Of a stretch of DNA of 64,000 bases, positions 54,732-61,228 are shown piece after piece. The notes below the pieces were generated by a model, which did no database searches, was not told the DNA's origin, and saw only the letters and a list, made by a program, of their open reading frames with translations. The DNA comes from Pseudoalteromonas sp. DL-6 (lineage in GTDB: Bacteria; Pseudomonadota; Gammaproteobacteria; Enterobacterales; Alteromonadaceae): NCBI RefSeq assembly GCF_004328665.1, contig NZ_CP019770.1:310001-374000 (forward strand), written 5' to 3'. The stretch's first letter is position 1, and the number at the start of each line of letters is the position of its first letter. Position numbers and translations under genes: made by a program.

Positions 54732-55532
54732 TTAACACAAATCTAAATTGGTTAGAAATGGTACTAAACTATCGTTGTTTTGTTCGTTAGTTTTATTTTT
54801 CACGTATTCTATGATCATTCTCTCATTTTCCTTCGAAACATCAGAAGCTGGAATAATTCCTAGTAAATGCTGTGTGTCACCTTTTACCCTTACTTTATGC
54901 CACCAACATGATATCAACTTTTCAGTGTTTAGATCTGAAGCCTCACAAATACCTATTGCAGGCTCGACGGAAAAATGAACGTGTGAATCGATTGGGATGA
55001 AAATTTTGTCGCATACTTTTTGCAGATGTCTAATGCGCTCATACATATAGCCAGCACTATCTGTTCCGCAGGTAAGTATTATGGTTGCACCTTTGATTTT
55101 CTTAATTTTTTGAAATACTTCAATTACACTATTGTTGTCCCACCAGTTCAAATTAATCACGCCACCGTTATCTTCAAGGGATATGTCTTGTGGATTTATA
55201 AGTACGCTAATTTCTTTTGGTAAAAAATGTTTGAGCAAGTAATCATCACTTTCTATCGTGTTCTTATAGCAGATGAAAACCTTTTTACCAGAGGCAATTA
55301 ACTCTTGAGATAATTTTTTTACAATATGCTTCTCGCCACTACCCCCTTTACTTCTTATAACTCCATATATTGTTAAGCTTTCAAATTCAGGAAGTGGGGG
55401 AGCTGACGTATTAATAGAATTGATGTAACTGTTTTTATCTATTCCAAGTAGATCTGTAAGATTTGTACCTAATTTTCTTTTTTTCATTTTTGCTATCTGT
55501 TGATGATCTTGTTGATAGCAATATAAGCTCAT
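54732..55532 (-). CDS. ParA/MinD-like protein with altered Walker A
   Basis: The 266-aa protein has a ParA-type core: beta strand and loop TIYGVIRSKGGSGEKHIVKK near residues 54-73, then LIASGKKVFICYKN, GATIILTCGTDSAGY near 150, and VCDKIFIPIDSH near 172. The deviant Walker A of this class is KGGxGKT/S, while here it reads KGGSGEKH, so the catalytic Lys is Glu. It may be a pseudo-ATPase or use an unusual site. It heads the four-gene minus-strand cassette. An ATG at 55487 (MKKRKLGTNL) is as likely a start; neither has a strong ribosome binding site. Confidence 0.6.
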   Translation of the reverse strand: MSLYCYQQDHQQIAKMKKRKLGTNLTDLLGIDKNSYINSINTSAPPLPEFESLTIYGVIRSKGGSGEKHIVKKLSQELIASGKKVFICYKNTIESDDYLLKHFLPKEISVLINPQDISLEDNGGVINLNWWDNNSVIEVFQKIKKIKGATIILTCGTDSAGYMYERIRHLQKVCDKIFIPIDSHVHFSVEPAIGICEASDLNTEKLISCWWHKVRVKGDTQHLLGIIPASDVSKENERMIIEYVKNKTNEQNNDSLVPFLTNLDLC

Positions 55533-55956
55533 TATAAGTTATTGAAAAGTGGTTATTTTTACAGTGCTCATTGTGTACTGCAACTGAATGCCAATCTGAA
55601 TTATTACTTCCATGATTTTTTTGAAAACATGACATGTTGGAACGTATTTACTGGTCTGTAGAGGAGCAAAGTTTCAATAAATTTAAAAACCGTGGAACTA
55701 ATAAGTATGGACGAAAAAGTTTTAGCAATCCTACTTCAATTGAGACAAAGTAAAAGCTCCCTTAAATTCATCTTCAAATCGTAGTCAATAAAGTCATTTA
55801 TTGGTCTTCTTAAAGAGTATTACCGCACAAGGAATAAATGCATCATTTAAAAACTGCAAATAATTTGACGTTAGATCAGAAATGAGTCAATATATTTTTC
55901 AAATTAATAATTAGTGGCCTTAACACATTTAAGGCCAAAATTAGAATGGTCAAACA
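55533..55956. other. 424-bp divergent interval in the island
   Basis: It separates the minus-strand cassette from the restriction operon and must hold both promoters. A perfect dyad GGCCTTAA-CACAT-TTAAGGCC (55916-55936) ends 20 bp before the half-specificity gene and is a candidate operator. A 25-codon frame MDEKVLAILLQLRQSK (55707-55784) could be the start of a decayed gene, but has no other support. Confidence 0.5.
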
Positions 55957-56568
55957 ATGAATGATTATTTTCGCCTATTCGATATTGCCAAAATACGGTT
56001 AGGCCACCCATTTAGAGGAACAATTGAATATGATCCTGATGGTCCTGTTCATGTTGTTCAAGTAAGAGATACACGCGTTACAGGTGAAATTGTTCAAGAC
56101 GAAATGATCAGAACGATTTTACCCACTAAAAAGGAGCCAGATTGGTTACAAGAAGGAGATATACTTTTTGTAGCTAAAGGATCTAAGCACTATGCCGTGA
56201 CGGTTAAAGGCATTCCTGAGCATAGTGTTTGCTCACCGCATTTTTATTTAATTCGATTATACGGTAAAGCAAAACAGAGCTTTATGCCGGAGTTTGTTGC
56301 ATGGCAACTTAATCAGCAATTAGCGCAAAGGTACTTTAAATCTACTGCTGAAGGGTCACTTCATTTAAGTGTCAGAAAGCAAGTGTTACAGGATGCTCCA
56401 ATAAGAAAGATTGACCTTGAAAAACAAGCTCAAATTGTTGCTTTAAACAATGCAGCTATAAAAGAAGAAAAAGTATTGAGACAGTTAATTGAGAATAGAA
56501 AAGCTCAACTTGAGAGCATTGCATATCAAGAATTAGAAACTACTAAATCGGCAAAAGTACAAGATTAA
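55957..56568 (+). CDS. Half-size type I specificity subunit (single TRD)
   Basis: The 203-aa protein resembles one half of an HsdS subunit. It has a target recognition domain of about 145 residues (FDIAKIRLGHPFRG at the start, WLQEGDILFVAKGSKHYAV, SVRKQVLQDAPIRKIDLEKQAQI at its end). A single helical spacer follows (about 150-200; LNNAAIKEEKVLRQLIENRKAQL). It lies 15 bp before hsdM, while a complete hsdS follows hsdM. It could pair as a homodimer to form a second specificity, modify assembly, or be the remnant of an older hsdS. Confidence 0.72.
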   Translation: MNDYFRLFDIAKIRLGHPFRGTIEYDPDGPVHVVQVRDTRVTGEIVQDEMIRTILPTKKEPDWLQEGDILFVAKGSKHYAVTVKGIPEHSVCSPHFYLIRLYGKAKQSFMPEFVAWQLNQQLAQRYFKSTAEGSLHLSVRKQVLQDAPIRKIDLEKQAQIVALNNAAIKEEKVLRQLIENRKAQLESIAYQELETTKSAKVQD

Positions 56569-56583
56569 AAAAGGAAAAACCTG

Positions 56584-58101
56584 ATGACAGAATCAAAAAT
56601 AAATCAAGATGATATCAACAAAGCTGTATGGGCTGCTTGTGAAACGTTCCGTGGTGTGATCAGTGCCGATACTTATAAAGATTTCATCCTGACCATGCTG
56701 TTCTTAAAGTACATCTCTGATATGTATAAAGACGAATACAACAAACTGGTAGCTCAGTACGGTGATAATCCAGATCTGATCCACGCCATGATGTCTAAGC
56801 AGCGTTTTGTATTACCAGAAGGTGCGAGCTTTTGGGATTTGTACGAAGTTCGTCATCAACCGGGCAACGGTGAACGTATTGATAAAGCACTTCACGCACT
56901 AGAAGAAGCCAACGGCAGTAAGCTTAAAAACGTATTCCAAGACATCAGCTTTAACACTGACCGCCTAGGCCAAGAAAAGCAAAAGAATGATTTGCTGCGC
57001 CACTTGTTGGAAGACTTTGGTAAAGATATTTTAAACCTAAGCACAGAGCGTGTGGGCAGTTTAGATATCATCGGTAATGCCTACGAATACCTTATAAAAC
57101 ACTTTGCTGCTGGCAGTGGTGCTAGCGCTGGTGAATACTATACCCCCCCCGAAGTTTCTGATCTGCTAGCAAGAGTTTTAGAGCCAGTTGAAGGCGACCA
57201 AATTTGCGATCCCTGTACTGGTAGTGGGTCGTTGCTTTTAAAATGTGGCGCTATGGTGCGTAAAAACTCTGGCTCAAAAAAATACGCATTATTTGGGCAA
57301 GAAGCGATTGGCTCAACTTGGGCGCTCGCCAAAATGAACATGTTCCTCCACGGGGAAGATAACCACCGCATTGAATGGGGCGACACCATTCGTAACCCTT
57401 TGTTATTAGACAAGGAAGGCACGGGGCTACTGCACTTTGACGTAGTTACAGCTAATCCGCCATTTTCTCTCGAAAAATGGGGGCATGATACTGCTGATAA
57501 CGATCCTTATGGGCGCTTTAGGCGAGGTATTCCACCAAAAACCAAAGGTGACTATGCATTCATCAGCCACATGATTGAAACGCTAAAACCGGAAACAGGT
57601 CGTATGGGCGTGGTTGTACCGCATGGTGTGTTATTTAGAGCATCAAGCGAAGGCAAAATCCGCCAACAACTGATTGAAGAAAACTTGCTAGATACCGTTA
57701 TTGGTTTGCCAGAAAAGTTGTTCTTCGGTACAGGTATTCCAGCAGCTATTTTAATATTTAAAAAGCACAAAACAGACAAAAAAGTATTGTTTATTGATGC
57801 CAGCCGTGAGTTTAAATCAAGTAAAAACCAAAATCAGCTAACTGACGATAACATTCAAAAGATTATCGATACCTACAAGGCTCGTGAAAGCGTAGATAAA
57901 TACGCATATCTAGCCAGTTTTGATGAAGTCAAAGTAAATGACTTTAACCTCAACATTCCTCGTTACGTTGATACATTTGAAGAAGAAGCTGAGATTGATT
58001 TAGTGGCAGTGCGCACTGAACGTGTGCAACTAAAAAATGAGCTGCAAACCCTTGAAGCAGAGATGGAAGGCTACTTAAAGGAGTTGGGTTATGGTGCCTA
58101 A
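56584..58101 (+). CDS. hsdM: Type I restriction-modification methyltransferase HsdM
   Basis: The 505-aa N6-adenine methyltransferase has an N-terminal helical domain (about residues 8-150; NKAVWAACETFRGVISADTY), then GEYYTPPEVSDLLARVLEP near 183, SAM motif I DPCTGSGSLLLK near 210 and catalytic NPPF near 285. The C-terminal tail is helical and meets HsdS. Its base composition and codon use look richer in G+C than the minus-strand cassette. Eight consecutive C (57143-57150) encode the TPP of the TPPE motif. hsdS overlaps its end by 11 bp. Confidence 0.95.
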   Translation: MTESKINQDDINKAVWAACETFRGVISADTYKDFILTMLFLKYISDMYKDEYNKLVAQYGDNPDLIHAMMSKQRFVLPEGASFWDLYEVRHQPGNGERIDKALHALEEANGSKLKNVFQDISFNTDRLGQEKQKNDLLRHLLEDFGKDILNLSTERVGSLDIIGNAYEYLIKHFAAGSGASAGEYYTPPEVSDLLARVLEPVEGDQICDPCTGSGSLLLKCGAMVRKNSGSKKYALFGQEAIGSTWALAKMNMFLHGEDNHRIEWGDTIRNPLLLDKEGTGLLHFDVVTANPPFSLEKWGHDTADNDPYGRFRRGIPPKTKGDYAFISHMIETLKPETGRMGVVVPHGVLFRASSEGKIRQQLIEENLLDTVIGLPEKLFFGTGIPAAILIFKKHKTDKKVLFIDASREFKSSKNQNQLTDDNIQKIIDTYKARESVDKYAYLASFDEVKVNDFNLNIPRYVDTFEEEAEIDLVAVRTERVQLKNELQTLEAEMEGYLKELGYGA

Positions 58102-59329
58102 TGGTTGGAAGCTCTGTTCATTAGTAGATGTCACTAGCTGGTCATCAGGAGGAACACCATCAAAGTCTAATCCTGACTATTGGGGAGGGGACGTACCTTG
58201 GATAAGTGCTGCATCAATGAGAGGCCATTACTATTCAAATTCAGATTTAAAAATCACAGAGTTAGCTGTAAATGAAAAGGCAAAAATGGCAAAGAAAGGA
58301 ACCATTTTGCTGTTAGTTCGTGGAAGTATGCTCTGGAATAAAATCCCCGTAGGCATAACATCCCGCAGAGTAGCTTTTAACCAAGATGTAAAATGTATAT
58401 CCCCGAAGCCGAAAGAATTAGATGTAACTTTTTTACTATATTGGTTTTTAGCCAAAGAAAATAAGTTAATGGGCATGGTTACTGGTACAGGTATTGGCGC
58501 AGGGAAACTTGATACAAATGACTTACAGAGCTTAGATGTTTTTCTACCCCCACTTTCAGAACAACGTAAAATCGCCAAAACCCTATCCACTTGGGATAAA
58601 GCGATTAACACCACAGAGCGCCTAATCGACAACAGTAAACAGCATAAAAAAGCCTTTATGCAACAACTGCTCACTGGCAAAAAGCGCCTACTTGATGATT
58701 CAGGGAAGTCGTTTGAGAGTGGGTGGGAAGAAAAACGCCTTTCAGAATTAGGGGATATATACTCTGGTGGAACACCGAGTACAGCAAAGCCAGAATACTG
58801 GGATGGTGATATTAATTGGGTTACACCTACCGATATTACTAAGCAAGATAGTATTTATATTGAGTCAACTGCTCGACTAGTTTCTATGGACGGTATTAAA
58901 AACAGCTCTGCAAAACTTCTCCCTAAGGGCACACTGCTTGTTTGTACTCGTGCAACGATAGGTGCAATGGCAATTGCAAGTCATGAAATGAGCACCAACC
59001 AAGGTTTTAAAAACATCGTTCCAAATGAGAAGACTAATATTGAGTTTGTGTATTACCTCTTAAATTTCTATAAGCATAAACTAATTAGCAAAGCGAGTGG
59101 TTCGACTTTCTTAGAGCTTTCTAAGAGTGCTTTTGAAGGAATGCATTTTCATATTCCCGATTATCAGGAGCAGAAAAAAATCGCAGCAGTATTACTGAAT
59201 GCAGACCGTGAAATCGATGTATTGCAACAACAGCTTACTGACCTGAAGCAAGAAAAGAAAGCGCTCATGCAGCAATTGTTAACGGGTAAGCGCAGGGTAA
59301 AAATCAACAATAAGGAGTGTGTTGCCTAA
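58091..59329 (+). CDS. hsdS: Type I restriction-modification specificity subunit HsdS
   Basis: The 412-aa protein carries two target recognition domains in tandem. TRD1 opens GWKLCSLVDVTSWSSGGTPS and TRD2 opens GWEEKRLSELGDIYSGGTPS (near residue 215). Each ends in a helical conserved region with near repeats (SEQRKIAKTLSTWDKAI ... MQQLLTGKKRLL and QEQKKIAAVLLNADREI ... MQQLLTGKRRV). The TRDs read the two halves of a split DNA site. The target cannot be read from sequence. Its stop overlaps the start of the next gene (TAATG). Confidence 0.95.
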   Translation: MVPNGWKLCSLVDVTSWSSGGTPSKSNPDYWGGDVPWISAASMRGHYYSNSDLKITELAVNEKAKMAKKGTILLLVRGSMLWNKIPVGITSRRVAFNQDVKCISPKPKELDVTFLLYWFLAKENKLMGMVTGTGIGAGKLDTNDLQSLDVFLPPLSEQRKIAKTLSTWDKAINTTERLIDNSKQHKKAFMQQLLTGKKRLLDDSGKSFESGWEEKRLSELGDIYSGGTPSTAKPEYWDGDINWVTPTDITKQDSIYIESTARLVSMDGIKNSSAKLLPKGTLLVCTRATIGAMAIASHEMSTNQGFKNIVPNEKTNIEFVYYLLNFYKHKLISKASGSTFLELSKSAFEGMHFHIPDYQEQKKIAAVLLNADREIDVLQQQLTDLKQEKKALMQQLLTGKRRVKINNKECVA

Positions 59330-61227
59330 TGGAAATTAGTAGTCCTTTAGTACAGTTAGCGCTATTAGAGTCTTTAAAAGCAAATGAAATTTCAGATGAA
59401 ATAGATTTATTTTTGCCATTTATTGCGGTCACTTTGTCTGAACTAGGAAAATTGGAGATTACTCCTGAAATTCTTCAAGATGAGCTAGCAAAATCCTTTG
59501 GATTTAAACCTCCAATTTCAGCAATTAAAGTCTTTATAACGCGAGCTAAAAAAAGAAAACTACTCCATAGGGAAAATCATGTCTTCATCCCTAATATTGA
59601 GAAGGTTAACCAGTGGAAAAATGGTTATCATGAAAAGAAAGAAGACATAGCGGTATCCTTAGAGTTACTTCGAAAAGACTTCATTGATTTCGCAAAAAGC
59701 AAATTCGAAAAGGATCTGTCGGCTAATGAGTGCGACATCTTAATTGAACAGTTCATTTATAAAAATATAGCCAGTGTTTCTAATGCTAAATCTTTTGAGA
59801 AGAATGAACTGAAAGAAAAATTAAAGAACACGGACCATGTTACCGCATCTTTCATAAGTCATATTCATAAAAACAAAACCTCTTCATTGGATCATTTTTC
59901 AAGGATCGTAAAAGGTATGTTACTGGCAAACTATTTATGTTTTGCGGATAAGATTGGCACCAAAAGTAACTATCAAAGCTTGACTGTTTATCTAGACACT
60001 CCAATTATTGTTGGTTTGCTAGGGTTTAGTGGTTTACAGAAGCAAAACTCTTTAAAAGAATTTGTCACATTACTTAAGAATGTAGGTATTAACCTTTGTG
60101 TTTTTGATAAAACCCTAGATGAGACAGAGCAATTACTTTCAGCATGGAAAGATGACCTTGCTCGAAAGAACTATAAACGATTTAATACCAAAACTTTAGA
60201 ACTACTGCGCTATTTAGGATATGACTCGGCTAGGTTAGACTCCGAGATTAAATTATTGAAATCTTCGTTAGAAAACATGGAGGTAAACTTAAAATATGGT
60301 TTTAAACCAAAACGTCAATTCCAGTGTGATGAAATAGCGCTTGAAAAAGCAATATCTAAAAACTTTAAAGAATCTAAAAATTTAGAACACGACACTGTTT
60401 GTATATCACGTGTCTACAACATGCGAGAGGGTAAATTAATTTCTGATTTAGATCAGTCTTTCTCGGTATTTGTAACTCCTAATACTGGACTAGTAACAAC
60501 AGCTAATAAATTCTTTGAAGAAGAAATTCCTAAAAAAACTATTCCCCTTGTTGTTTCGGAACAATGGATGACAGCTATGTTTTGGTTAAAAAAACCAGAG
60601 CTATTTGGCAATCTTCCAATGGATCAAATTATATCTTCAGCTTACGGTTTGCTATATACAGACGATAAGTTCTGGAATTGCTTTATAACTAAACTTGAAC
60701 ACTTGGAAAAGAGTAAAAAGATTACAGAAGCGGACTTAATTCAAGTGAGATGGGATTCAGATCTTCTTGGGATGGTTCATGATGTATCCGTGGATGTAGG
60801 TGAGAATTTTACAGATGAAGATGTCTTTGACATTGTTGAAGCAATCAAGAAAAAGCATATCGAAGAAAAAGAATTAGAAATATCCAAACTTCAAGAAGAC
60901 ATTGATGGCAAACATTCCAAGCTTGAAGAAACAAAACGCAGACATGGAAAGATCGCAAATATAGTTTCATGCATTCCCTCAATCCTTTTGTCGCTTACCC
61001 TCGGTGGCGTAATACTTTGGATCGCATTATTAGCACTACCGAAAGAGTTATTACCGCAGTACATCAATCCAGAATATCAAAAATTTAGCATTACTTCGTC
61101 AGCGGTAATAATTGTTTTTGTGCTTAATATATTAGGTAGCTTTTTTGGTATTAATTTATTAACTATTTACCGTTCCTCTAAAAGATTTATCTACCAAAAA
61201 ACATTCAGAATGTTACAAGGAGAGTAA
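59329..61227 (+). CDS. PIN-like nuclease candidate with C-terminal membrane anchor, in the hsd operon
   Basis: The 632-aa protein is of no family I can name. A helical N-terminal part (about residues 1-215) looks winged-helix-like near 45-90 (ITPEILQDELAKSFG). A region like a PIN nuclease follows: YLDTPIIVGLLG near 221-232, FDKTLDETEQLL near 259-270, EHDTVCISRVY near 353-363, and FSVFVTPNTGLVTTANKFF. The last position, usually Asp in PIN (VTxD), is Asn. A charged coiled coil (about 505-540) leads to two membrane segments (about 547-570 and 588-613). It overlaps hsdS (TAATG) and precedes hsdR by one base, so it belongs to the operon. Confidence 0.7.
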   Translation: MEISSPLVQLALLESLKANEISDEIDLFLPFIAVTLSELGKLEITPEILQDELAKSFGFKPPISAIKVFITRAKKRKLLHRENHVFIPNIEKVNQWKNGYHEKKEDIAVSLELLRKDFIDFAKSKFEKDLSANECDILIEQFIYKNIASVSNAKSFEKNELKEKLKNTDHVTASFISHIHKNKTSSLDHFSRIVKGMLLANYLCFADKIGTKSNYQSLTVYLDTPIIVGLLGFSGLQKQNSLKEFVTLLKNVGINLCVFDKTLDETEQLLSAWKDDLARKNYKRFNTKTLELLRYLGYDSARLDSEIKLLKSSLENMEVNLKYGFKPKRQFQCDEIALEKAISKNFKESKNLEHDTVCISRVYNMREGKLISDLDQSFSVFVTPNTGLVTTANKFFEEEIPKKTIPLVVSEQWMTAMFWLKKPELFGNLPMDQIISSAYGLLYTDDKFWNCFITKLEHLEKSKKITEADLIQVRWDSDLLGMVHDVSVDVGENFTDEDVFDIVEAIKKKHIEEKELEISKLQEDIDGKHSKLEETKRRHGKIANIVSCIPSILLSLTLGGVILWIALLALPKELLPQYINPEYQKFSITSSAVIIVFVLNILGSFFGINLLTIYRSSKRFIYQKTFRMLQGE

Positions 61228-61228
61228 T

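Noticed and set aside
55707..55784. 25-codon frame MDEKVLAILLQLRQSK as a gene
   Set aside because: No ribosome binding site and no continuation; at best the start of a decayed gene, so it is only mentioned in the interval entry.
58560..59310. Near repeats QQLLTGKKRLL / QQLLTGKRRV in hsdS as a recent duplication
   Set aside because: Two conserved helical regions per subunit are the normal build of HsdS.
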